From Gammaproteobacteria bacterium (GTDB lineage: Bacteria > Pseudomonadota > Gammaproteobacteria > Arenicellales > Poriferihabitantaceae), in contig JAHRAW010000190.1 of assembly GCA_020027415.1 (NCBI GenBank), positions 1 through 6,462 of the forward strand: a DNA stretch of 6,462 bases, in the 5' to 3' direction. Below the pieces are notes generated by a model. The model was not told the DNA's origin. It was given only the letters and a program-made list of their open reading frames with translations, and did no database searches. Of this stretch, positions 1 through 6,358 are shown piece after piece; within the stretch, counting starts at the first letter, position 1; each line of letters opens with the position of its first letter. The position numbers were made by a program, and so were the translations under genes.

Positions 1-651
1 ACCGGCGGCGGGGCGAACATGAACGCAGCGCAACGCGCCAAATTAGTGGCGGTGAGTTTGCAATTATGCCCGGCTCGGCATCGCCTTGATTTGCTCACCC
101 CGGCGATTCAACAAAAGGTGGTTGCCGCCCGCAAAACCTTGATCGAAGAACTCGGCGTGGACAACGACCATCTCCGCTTCTTTGACAAAAATAAATACAA
201 CTACAATATGTCGGTGCAAGAAAACCTGTTGTTCGGCAGAATCATGCACGCCAAAGGGCATTTGCAACCGCGGGTCACCGAAACCATCAAAAATACCCTC
301 AAATCCACCAATCTAAACCAAGCGATTTTGCTCGCCGGCTTGAACTGCCCCAGCGGCGCGGGCGGCGCCAAGTTGTCTTCCATCGTGCGCCAGAAACTGA
401 CTTTGGCGCGGGCGTTGCTGAAAAATACGGACATTCTGATTCTGCACAATGTGTTGGCGGGGTTGGACGGCAAAAGTTTTGCCCGTATCGTGGACCGCAT
501 TCTCAAATTGCGCGCCGGACGAAACTTGATATGGGCGTTCAACGACCCGACGCTGTTGGCGCGCTTTGACCAAGTGCTGCTACTGGAAAACCATAAACTG
601 CTGCACAACGACTCCGCCGCATCGCTGGCGAAAGTGATTGAAGATCTGTAA
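1..651 (+). CDS. ABC-type ATPase, C-terminal degenerate nucleotide-binding domain (5' partial)
   Basis: The reading frame is already open at base 1, so the ATG at 19 is probably internal and the gene begins upstream. The visible 217 codons are the back half of an ABC nucleotide-binding domain. There is a post-Q-loop segment NMSVQENLLFG, a signature-region helix LSSIVRQKLTLARALLK, a Walker B-like strand ILILHN followed by LAGLD, and a final LIWAFND strand. Walker A should lie upstream, displaced by a long insertion before the Q-loop. Key catalytic positions are changed. The signature LSGGQ is LSSIV (370-384), the Walker B Asp and catalytic Glu are His (445) and Asn (448), and the switch His is Asn (541). 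From memory, large proteobacterial ABC proteins with two NBDs often carry such a degenerate second domain; this is inference. No membrane segment is visible here. The transported substrate cannot be told, and the domain probably has no ATPase activity of its own. Confidence 0.72.
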   Translation, partial: TGGGANMNAAQRAKLVAVSLQLCPARHRLDLLTPAIQQKVVAARKTLIEELGVDNDHLRFFDKNKYNYNMSVQENLLFGRIMHAKGHLQPRVTETIKNTLKSTNLNQAILLAGLNCPSGAGGAKLSSIVRQKLTLARALLKNTDILILHNVLAGLDGKSFARIVDRILKLRAGRNLIWAFNDPTLLARFDQVLLLENHKLLHNDSAASLAKVIEDL

Positions 652-704
652 GCAAGCAACCCGCGCCATGCGCCGCCCGCCCCACTCGCCGTTGGGAGCA
701 ACCC

Positions 705-729
705 CAATTCCCCAAGTTGCGGGAAATTG
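705..729. repeat. Inverted repeat upstream of prc
   Basis: The arms CAATTCCCC (705-713) and GGGAAATTG (721-729) pair at 8 of 9 positions around a 7-base loop. No T-run follows, so it is a poor intrinsic terminator for the ABC gene. It sits four bases upstream of a -10-like TATGAT and could equally be an operator. The assignment is open. Confidence 0.35.
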
Positions 730-732
730 AGG

Positions 733-738
733 TATGAT
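733..738 (+). promoter_or_regulatory. Possible -10 element for prc
   Basis: TATGAT matches the sigma70 -10 consensus at 5 of 6 positions and lies 24 bases before the ATG at 762. No good -35 is visible at 16-18 bp; TTCCCC at 708-713, 19 bp away, is weak. The 652-761 gap otherwise shows only the inverted repeat at 705-729. prc may therefore have its own weak or activator-dependent promoter, or read through from the ABC gene. Confidence 0.25.
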
Positions 739-761
739 GAACTACTTCTCGTGCCAACCTT

Positions 762-3065
762 ATGAACCCAATCGTAGCAATCCGCGCCGCGCCATGCGCT
801 TTCGCCTTCACTATGCACCTTGAAACTTCAATTGCCGCCACCCAAGCGGCGCAAAGATCGCACTCGCATGGGCGCGCGCGCAACGCGCCATGCGGGCGAA
901 CTTGCAAGCCTCTGGTTGGTGTTTTTCTGGCGGGCTTGTTGCTACTTGGCTTGGCGCCGAGCCACGCCAATATCCCCGGCTTGGAAAACACCGCCGTGCC
1001 AGTCGCTACCGCCAAACAAGCGCGCACCCTCAAGTTGATTAATTATTTAATTGACAAATCCCACTATCGCAAGCAGCCGCTGAACGATAAATTTTCGGCT
1101 GAGGTGTTGCAGAATTACCTTGACAAACTGGACCCCGGGAAAAGCATTTTCGTGCAGACCGATATTGACCAGTTTGAATTGTTGCGCCACCGCTTTGACG
1201 AGTTCATCGACCGCGGCGAACTCCAACCCGCCTTTGTCATCTTCAGCATCTTGCGGACGCGCGTGGAAGAGCGCGTGCAATACGCGCTGGCGCGGCTGGA
1301 TGAACCTTTTGATTTAACGCGCGATGAACAATATCAGTTCAACCGCGAACACGCGGCTTGGGCGCGCGATATGCAAGCGTTGGACGATTTATGGCGGCGG
1401 CGCATTAAGAACGATATCCTCAACTTGCGTCTCGCCGGCAAGAGCGAAGCGGAATTAACCGCCACCTTGCACAAGCGTTACACCCATTTAGCGCGCCGCA
1501 CCCGGCAATTCAACGCCGGGGATGTGTTCCAAACTTTCATCAACGCCTATGTCAGCGCGATTGACCCTCATACTAGTTATTTTCTGCCGCGCGCCAGTAA
1601 AAATTTCAACATCCAAATGCGCTTGTCGCTGGAAGGCATCGGCGCGGTGCTGCAAACCGACCACGAATACACGCGCATACAGCGCATCATTCCCGGCGGT
1701 CCGGCCGACCTCGGACGCGAACTGAAAGCCGAAGATCGGATTATCGGCGTGGCGCAAGGCGAGCAGGAAATGGTGGATGTAATTGGCTGGCGGTTGGATG
1801 ATGTGGTGGAACTGATTCGCGGTCCGAAGGGCTCGCTGGTCAAACTGGAGGTGTTGCCCGGCGACGGCGAAGCCGACCGCCCGGCGAAAATCATCGCCAT
1901 CCGGCGCGACCAAATTAAACTGGAAGAACAAGCCGCCAAAAAGCGCATCTTGTCCGTCTCCACGGCGCACGGCGAAGCCGCCATCGGCGTGATTGACTTG
2001 CCGTCTTTCTACAGCGATTTTGACGGCTTGAACCAACGCCAGCCCGACTATCGCAGCACCACGCGCGATGTGCGCAAATTGCTGACTGAATTGGCGAGCG
2101 AACCCATTGACGGGCTGATTATTGACCTGCGCGGCAACGGTGGCGGCGCGCTGGCTGAAGCCATCGCGCTCACCGGCTTGTTCATCAAAAAAGGACCGGT
2201 CGTGCAAACCCGCAATACCGCCGGGCAAATTCATGTTAACCGCGACCCGGACCCGCAAATTGTCTACACCGGACCGCTCGCGGTGCTGGTGGATCGGTAT
2301 AGCGCCTCGGCCTCGGAGATTTTTGCCGGGGCGATCCAAGATTATCGCCGCGGCTTAATCATTGGCGAACCCACCTTCGGCAAAGGCACCGTGCAGCATT
2401 TGGTTGACCTTAATCGCTTCGCCAAAAACGACGGCGATGTCGGGCAATTGAAACTAACCATCGCCCAATTTTTCCGCATCAACGGGGACAGCACGCAACA
2501 TCGCGGCGTGATTCCCGACATCACCTTGCCGACCGCCGACCACAGCGATGAATTCGGCGAGCGGTCGTATGCCAACGCAATGCCGTGGCGACGCATCCCT
2601 AACGCGGTCTTTCAGCGGTTCCACAACCCCGCCGACGCCGCGGTTGTGGAGCGCACCCGACGCCTGCATCAGCAACGCATAACCGCCGACCCGGAGTTTC
2701 AACGCTTGGCGGCGTTGCAAGAAATCAACGAGCAACTGCGCGACCAACAATTCATCACCCTGAATGAAAGCACCCGCGCGCTTGAGCGCGAGGCGCGCGA
2801 CCAACAACGCCTGCAACTGGAAAACCGCATGCGCATCGCGTTGGGCAAGCAGCCGTTGGCGTCCATTGAATCGCTTGAACAGGAGAACGCGGAACAAGCC
2901 AAAGCCGCCGAAGCAGACCGAAGCCAACCAACGCCGGACGCGTTGCTGCGCGAAAGCGGAAATATTTTGGTCGATTATTGGCAACAAATGGCTTCGCCGG
3001 GCGCGCGCCGCAATGTCTCCATCGTCGGCGACCTTCCCGAAACCGACCAAGTGGTGGGCAACTAA
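762..3065 (+). CDS. prc: Carboxy-terminal processing (tail-specific) protease Prc/Tsp, S41A family
   Basis: This is a periplasmic serine protease that recognises non-polar C termini and degrades or trims envelope proteins. In E. coli it works with NlpI on the murein hydrolase MepS and also matures PBP3. From the ATG at 762 the protein has 767 residues. A signal peptide has its hydrophobic core at about 51-65 and a likely cut in PSHA|NIPG after residue 69. A Tsp N-terminal helical domain (about 75-275) follows, then a PDZ domain (about 280-368, starting FNIQMRLSLEG). The S41 core contains GNGGG (458-462), and a Tsp C-terminal domain spans about 585-745. The catalytic residues align with the E. 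coli Ser430/Asp441/Lys455 spacing: Ser516 in SASASE, Asp527 and Lys541 in TFGKGTVQ. All are intact. The start is uncertain: 762 puts 48 residues before the signal core, and the ATG at 813 would leave 31. Neither has a clear ribosome binding site. Confidence 0.95.
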   Translation: MNPIVAIRAAPCAFAFTMHLETSIAATQAAQRSHSHGRARNAPCGRTCKPLVGVFLAGLLLLGLAPSHANIPGLENTAVPVATAKQARTLKLINYLIDKSHYRKQPLNDKFSAEVLQNYLDKLDPGKSIFVQTDIDQFELLRHRFDEFIDRGELQPAFVIFSILRTRVEERVQYALARLDEPFDLTRDEQYQFNREHAAWARDMQALDDLWRRRIKNDILNLRLAGKSEAELTATLHKRYTHLARRTRQFNAGDVFQTFINAYVSAIDPHTSYFLPRASKNFNIQMRLSLEGIGAVLQTDHEYTRIQRIIPGGPADLGRELKAEDRIIGVAQGEQEMVDVIGWRLDDVVELIRGPKGSLVKLEVLPGDGEADRPAKIIAIRRDQIKLEEQAAKKRILSVSTAHGEAAIGVIDLPSFYSDFDGLNQRQPDYRSTTRDVRKLLTELASEPIDGLIIDLRGNGGGALAEAIALTGLFIKKGPVVQTRNTAGQIHVNRDPDPQIVYTGPLAVLVDRYSASASEIFAGAIQDYRRGLIIGEPTFGKGTVQHLVDLNRFAKNDGDVGQLKLTIAQFFRINGDSTQHRGVIPDITLPTADHSDEFGERSYANAMPWRRIPNAVFQRFHNPADAAVVERTRRLHQQRITADPEFQRLAALQEINEQLRDQQFITLNESTRALEREARDQQRLQLENRMRIALGKQPLASIESLEQENAEQAKAAEADRSQPTPDALLRESGNILVDYWQQMASPGARRNVSIVGDLPETDQVVGN

Positions 3066-3203
3066 ACTCTCCGTCCGGGCGATGGCGGCGGCGCGAGGCG
3101 CGAAGCGAGTGCAAACGCATGAGTGAGCGCGCCTCAGCGCAGCGCTCTGCACAGAGCCTTGCACCGCAACTGGGTCGCGCTTTGCTTTAATTGATTGCGT
3201 GTG
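3066..3203. other. prc-avtA intergenic region with inverted repeats and possible avtA promoter
   Basis: This 138-base gap holds a perfect 8-bp inverted repeat, GAGGCGCG (3095-3102) and CGCGCCTC (3128-3135), with a 25-base spacer. It also holds a compact palindrome, GCTCTGCACAGAGC (3144-3157). Neither is followed by a T-run, so no convincing terminator for prc is seen. TGCTTTAAT (3183-3191) reads as an extended -10. It would start RNA near 3198, only a few bases before the avtA ATG. No gene-like frame was recognised here. Confidence 0.35.
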
Positions 3204-4469
3204 ATGCAGTATTCAAAATTTTCCGAGCAGTTCAAAAGCGACAGCGGCATCCTGCGCTTGATGCAAGACCTTGGCGAAGCGGTCAATCAAAACACCGCCA
3301 TGCAAATGCTCGGCGGCGGCAACCCAGCCGCCATCCCCGCAGTGCAACAAGCCTTCCGCGTGGAGATGGAAAAGATGCTCGCCGCCGGGCGCGCCTTTGA
3401 AGACATGATCGGCAATTACGATTCGCCGCAGGGAAATCATGCTTTCATTGACGCGTTGGCGACCTTGCTGTCGCAACGTTTCGGGTGGCGCGTCCAGCCC
3501 GACAACATCGCGGTGACCAATGGCAGTCAAGCCAGTTTTGGTATTTTGTTCAACCTCTTCGCCGGACAATTTTCACCGCGCGAATTCCGCAAAATCTTGT
3601 TTCCGATGACGCCCGAATACATTGGCTATGCGGATGTCGGGCTCGGCGACCAATCCATTTTCACCGCCAACAAGCCGCTCATTGAACGCCTTGACGAGCG
3701 AACTTTTAAGTATCGCGTGGATTTCGCGCGCTTAAATATCACCGACGAAATCGGCGCGGTTTGCCTTTCCCGCCCCACCAATCCCAGCGGCAATGTGGTG
3801 ACCGACGACGAAATCGGCAAGTTGCATCAACTGACGCGCGCCGCCGACGTGCCGTTGATTATTGACGGCGCATATGGGTTGCCGTTCCCTGGCATCGTGT
3901 TCACGCCGGCCACGCCGCTGTGGGACGAAAACATCATCCTGTGCCTGAGTTTATCCAAATTGGGGTTGCCCGGCGCACGCACTGGCATCATCGTCGCCAA
4001 CCCCGAAGTCATCTCGCAAATCACGCGTTCCAACGCCATTTTCACCCTCTCGCCGGGGCGCTTTGGACCATCGCTGGCGACCCGACTGCTACAAAATCAG
4101 CAATTGTTGTCGCTATGCGCCGAGACCATTGCCCCGTATTACCGCGCCCGGTCCCGCCAAGCGATTGCTCTGGTGCACGACCTAATGGCGGATTTGCCGG
4201 TGCGGATACACAGTTCCGAAGGCGCGATTTTTTTGTGGTTATGGCTGCCCGAGCTGCCAATTTCCAGCGAAACCCTGTACCAACGTTTGAAGCGGCGCGG
4301 GGTGCTGGTCATCGCCGGTCAGCACTTCTTTCCCGGGCTGAATCAGCCGTGGCAACACCGCCACGAATGCCTGCGCGTAACCTATGCCAGCGAGCCGAGC
4401 CAATTGAGGCGCGGCGTGGAAATCATCGCTACGGAAGCCCGGCGCGCGTATTCACAACGCCGCGGGTGA
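3204..4469 (+). CDS. avtA: Valine-pyruvate aminotransferase AvtA
   Basis: This is a cytosolic PLP-dependent fold-type I aminotransferase (class I/II) that interconverts valine plus pyruvate with 2-oxoisovalerate plus alanine. It is one of the routes to alanine. From the ATG at 3204 it has 421 residues, close to the 417 of E. coli AvtA, and it aligns with that protein from the first residue (MQYSKF versus MTFSLF). TTG 3195 and GTG 3201 are in-frame but less likely starts. Motifs include LGGGNPA near the N terminus, NGSQ (106-109), NPSGN (193-197), Asp221 and Tyr224 in DGAYG, and the PLP-lysine Lys252 in SLSKLGLPG. Also visible are GAIFLWLW and Arg391 in CLRVTY, the usual carboxylate-binding Arg. 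All expected catalytic residues are present. E. coli has Asn where this protein has Gly222, between the Asp and Ala. There is no clear Shine-Dalgarno. It lies 138 bases after prc on the same strand and converges on the tusA-like gene. Confidence 0.94.
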   Translation: MQYSKFSEQFKSDSGILRLMQDLGEAVNQNTAMQMLGGGNPAAIPAVQQAFRVEMEKMLAAGRAFEDMIGNYDSPQGNHAFIDALATLLSQRFGWRVQPDNIAVTNGSQASFGILFNLFAGQFSPREFRKILFPMTPEYIGYADVGLGDQSIFTANKPLIERLDERTFKYRVDFARLNITDEIGAVCLSRPTNPSGNVVTDDEIGKLHQLTRAADVPLIIDGAYGLPFPGIVFTPATPLWDENIILCLSLSKLGLPGARTGIIVANPEVISQITRSNAIFTLSPGRFGPSLATRLLQNQQLLSLCAETIAPYYRARSRQAIALVHDLMADLPVRIHSSEGAIFLWLWLPELPISSETLYQRLKRRGVLVIAGQHFFPGLNQPWQHRHECLRVTYASEPSQLRRGVEIIATEARRAYSQRRG

Positions 4470-4479
4470 GCAATTTTTT
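4451..4479 (+). terminator. Weak possible terminator at the end of avtA
   Basis: TTCAC (4451-4455) can pair with GTGAG (4466-4470, including the TGA stop) around a GC-rich loop. A run of six T follows at 4474-4479. The stem is only five pairs including one G-T, so this is a tentative call. The remaining gap before the convergent gene (4480-4543) shows nothing clear. Confidence 0.25.
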
Positions 4480-4543
4480 ACCCACAGTCGGTCGGATGCC
4501 TGCGGTTTGCGTTACCATTTCACCGCCGCCCGCAAGCGACCCG

Positions 4544-4774
4544 TTATGACTTTTTCACTTTAAAATGAAATTCGCCGTTTATTTCGCTGGACTCCAACAA
4601 TTCATTGCCGGTTTGCGCGGCGAAGGCTTCAAAATCTTTCACCGAGCCGGGGTCGGTGGAGATAATCCCGAGCACTTCTCCGGCGCCCATCCCGTTCAGT
4701 GTTTTCTTGGCGCGCAGAATGGGCAACGGACAATTCAAACCGCGCGCATCCAGTTGCTGTGTGGTTTCAACCAT
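4544..4774 (-). CDS. tusA: TusA/SirA-family sulfur-carrier (sulfurtransferase) protein
   Basis: This is a small cytosolic protein of 76 residues that carries a persulfide on a conserved cysteine. In E. coli, TusA takes sulfur from IscS and passes it to TusBCD-E for tRNA 2-thiouridine; relatives in sulfur oxidisers and other bacteria feed other pathways. The family signature is clear: LDARGLNCPLPIL with the CPxP motif at 15-18 (active Cys15), an AKKTLNGM helix, then the ISTDPGSVKDFEAF segment typical of the family. The start at 4774 is chosen because GAGGT lies seven bases upstream and the product has normal family length. A longer in-frame ATG at 4876 would add 34 residues with no family similarity and overlap the divergent gene. 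No TusBCDE or rhodanese gene is nearby, so the exact acceptor is unknown; the tusA symbol gives the family rather than a proven tRNA role. Confidence 0.9.
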   Translation of the reverse strand: MVETTQQLDARGLNCPLPILRAKKTLNGMGAGEVLGIISTDPGSVKDFEAFAAQTGNELLESSEINGEFHFKVKKS

Positions 4775-4777
4775 GAA

Positions 4778-4800
4778 TTTGACCTCGTATATTTTGACCT
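4778..4800. repeat. Direct repeat TTTGACCT in the tusA leader
   Basis: TTTGACCT occurs at 4778-4785 and 4793-4800, 15 bases apart start to start. On the - strand the proximal copy contains most of the tusA Shine-Dalgarno (GAGGT). The distal copy overlaps the -35 of the divergent promoter. This could be a regulator site or chance. Confidence 0.4.
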
Positions 4801-4822
4801 GGTGTCGCCTAAGCCGTATTAT
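4794..4822 (+). promoter_or_regulatory. Sigma70-type promoter for the BepA-like gene
   Basis: TTGACC (-35, 4794-4799) and TATTAT (-10, 4817-4822) are separated by 17 bases, the optimal spacing; each matches consensus at 5 of 6 positions. Transcription would begin near 4829, about 40 bases before the ATG at 4871. The -35 lies only 20 bases from the tusA start codon, so the tusA transcript must run through this promoter in the opposite direction. A possible opposing -10, CATAAT, overlaps the same TATTAT on the - strand, but its -35 is poor. Confidence 0.6.
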
Positions 4823-4849
4823 GGGCGGGGGCGAGAATTGTAACGCATT

Positions 4850-4867
4850 TTCCGCTTCGGAACCGAA
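4850..4867 (+). other. Alternative small hairpins over the bepA ribosome binding region
   Basis: TTCCG (4850-4854) pairs with CGGAA (4858-4862) over a 3-base loop, and TTCGG (4856-4860) is mirrored by CCGAA (4863-4867). The only Shine-Dalgarno-like bases, GGAA at 4859-4862, are in the arm of the first. The stems are short and the effect on translation is speculative. Confidence 0.25.
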
Positions 4868-4870
4868 TCC

Positions 4871-6358
4871 ATGCAAGCCTGGCTAACCATCCTCTTGTTC
4901 GCAATAAAGCGCCGCGCCGCCGCGTGCCTGCGGCGACTGTTGTTAGTCGCCGCGTTAGGCGCGCCGTTGTCCGCGCTGCCCGCATGGTCCGCAGAGAACG
5001 AGAACGAACCGTTGCCGGAATTGGGCGACAGCACCACGCGGGTTTTGTCGCCCGCCCAAGAGAAAAGAATCGGTCAGCAGTTCTTGCGTCAACTGCTCAA
5101 AAACAGCGCCTATATCAACGACCCGGAACTAAACGCCTACCTCAATCAACTGGCGACTAAGGTGGCGCAACATGCTTCGTTGCGCGGCACTCCAATTACC
5201 GCGTACTTGTTTAACGATCCGAGTTTGAATGCGTTCGCCGTGCCGGGCGGGCATATTACTTTTCACACCGGCTTGATCTTAGCCACGCAAGACGAAAGCG
5301 AACTGGCTTCAGTGATGGGGCATGAAATCGCCCACCTCACACAGCGACACATGCCGCGCATGCTTGCCAAAGCGGAAGCCAGCAAGTTACCCGCCGCCGC
5401 GGCAATCTTGGCGTCGGTGTTAATCGGCGGTCAAGCGGGGTTGGCTGGGATTAGCGTCGCCAACGCCGCGTTGTTATCCCAGCAACTTGCCTATACCCGC
5501 GGCTTTGAACGGGAAGCAGACGCCATCGGCATCAAACTATTAGCGCAAGCCGAATTTGACCCGTCGGCGATGGGACGTTTCTTCACTCGGCTGGACCGAC
5601 ATGGCGAACTCAATCAAGCCCCGGAATTTCTGCGCACCCATCCGCTTTCGTACACGCGCATCGCCGAAGCGGAAAATCGCGCCGCCCTGTACCCGCCCGC
5701 AAATCCGCCCGCAAAGGATTCGGCTAACCGCGCCTTTTATCTCGCCAAAGCAAAAATTCGCGCCCAGTATGCATCGCGCGCGCCGGACACAGTCGGCTAT
5801 TTCAGCGCGCAGGTTGACAACGCAATAGGCGACCAGCAAGACGTGGCGCGCTATGGTCTCGCCTTGGCATACTTAACCATGCGGCAGTTTGACCGCGCCA
5901 GTGCCACTTTGCAGCCGTTGTTGGCGGCGCATCCAAACGAGACCGCTTTCCAACTGGCGCGAGCCAACATTGATTTGCTTGCCGGGCGCCCGCAGTTGGC
6001 TGCCGAACGTTATGCGCAACTGAGCGCCGCGCAACCGCAGTTGCGCTATCTCACCTATTACCACGCGAATGCGCTGCTGGCAAACACCGACCCCGCCGGC
6101 GCCAAGCGCGTGCTACGCCACCAACTGCGGCGGCATAAGGATATGTATAACTTGTATCCGCTGTTGTCCAAGTGCAACGCCAAACTTGGATTGTGGGCGG
6201 AATCCCACCAAGCCACCGCCGAATTTTATGCGGCGTTAGGCGACTATCCAGCGGCGGTGGTTTCGCTGAAACTCGCGCTACGCGAAAACGACTCGGAAGG
6301 GTATCTCCAACAAAGCATCTCCGCCCGCTTGAGCGAACTGGAAGAAATGTTGAAATAA
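4871..6358 (+). CDS. bepA: BepA/YfgC-like periplasmic M48 metalloprotease with TPR domain
   Basis: This is a zinc metalloprotease and chaperone-like factor. In E. coli, BepA helps LptD mature and degrades stalled outer-membrane proteins at the BAM complex. The protein has 495 residues. An N-terminal export signal has a basic KRR...LRR region, a hydrophobic core at about 23-31 and a likely cut after Ala35 or Ala41. The zinc motif HEIAH is at 151-155, with the third ligand Glu215 in the EAD of FEREADAIG. His257 in RTHPLSYTR corresponds to the regulatory His246 of E. coli BepA. From about residue 320 a helical TPR-type region runs to the end, the part that contacts BAM in E. coli. A second hydrophobic stretch (W4-I12) precedes the basic region, so the signal is longer than usual, but no other ATG fits. 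It has its own promoter at 4794-4822 and is divergent from the TusA-like gene. The BepA role is inferred from domain order; other periplasmic M48-TPR paralogues exist. Confidence 0.9.
   Translation: MQAWLTILLFAIKRRAAACLRRLLLVAALGAPLSALPAWSAENENEPLPELGDSTTRVLSPAQEKRIGQQFLRQLLKNSAYINDPELNAYLNQLATKVAQHASLRGTPITAYLFNDPSLNAFAVPGGHITFHTGLILATQDESELASVMGHEIAHLTQRHMPRMLAKAEASKLPAAAAILASVLIGGQAGLAGISVANAALLSQQLAYTRGFEREADAIGIKLLAQAEFDPSAMGRFFTRLDRHGELNQAPEFLRTHPLSYTRIAEAENRAALYPPANPPAKDSANRAFYLAKAKIRAQYASRAPDTVGYFSAQVDNAIGDQQDVARYGLALAYLTMRQFDRASATLQPLLAAHPNETAFQLARANIDLLAGRPQLAAERYAQLSAAQPQLRYLTYYHANALLANTDPAGAKRVLRHQLRRHKDMYNLYPLLSKCNAKLGLWAESHQATAEFYAALGDYPAAVVSLKLALRENDSEGYLQQSISARLSELEEMLK
4930..4953 (+). 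other. Perfect 9-bp stem-loop inside the bepA signal-peptide coding region
   Basis: GCGGCGACT (4930-4938) and AGTCGCCGC (4945-4953) are exact reverse complements around a GTTGTT loop. It lies about 60 bases into the gene, over codons of the signal-peptide hydrophobic core. It could slow early translation, or follow from Leu/Ala/Arg-rich coding. Confidence 0.5.

Larger units (their letters stand above)
662..894 (+). repeat. Three copies of an 11-mer around the prc 5' end
   Basis: CGCGCCATGCG occurs at 662-672, 788-798 and 884-894, with starts 126 and 96 bases apart. I found no other copy in the window. The first two share a slightly longer 13-base core that starts one base earlier. One copy is in the gap before prc. 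The other two fall inside the poorly conserved N-terminal extension of Prc, read in different codon phases relative to the repeat. The role is unknown; chance in GC-rich DNA is possible. Confidence 0.5.

Noticed and set aside
897..971. Prc as a lipoprotein because of two Cys before the hydrophobic core
   Set aside because: The cysteines lie on the N-terminal side of the hydrophobic segment; after the core there is SHA|N, a signal peptidase I site, with no lipobox Cys.
201..1033. Long open frames on the - strand across the ABC gene end and prc start (201-818, 539-1033)
   Set aside because: They are antisense to well-supported coding regions, have low-complexity Arg/Ser/Ala composition and show no recognisable family.
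1488..2339. A 283-codon open frame antisense to prc
   Set aside because: It lies wholly opposite the PDZ and S41 domains of prc and shows no family motif; long antisense frames are expected in GC-rich coding DNA.
3095..3157. Intrinsic terminator for prc
   Set aside because: Inverted repeats are present, but the loop is long in one and the stem short in the other, and neither is followed by a T-run.
3920..4549. A 209-codon + strand frame overlapping avtA
   Set aside because: It overlaps the PLP-lysine and C-terminal region of avtA in another frame and has Arg/Pro-rich shadow composition.
4775..4876. Longer start for the TusA-like gene at 4876
   Set aside because: It adds 34 residues without family similarity and overlaps the start of the divergent gene; the 4774 start has a GAGGT ribosome binding site and normal length.
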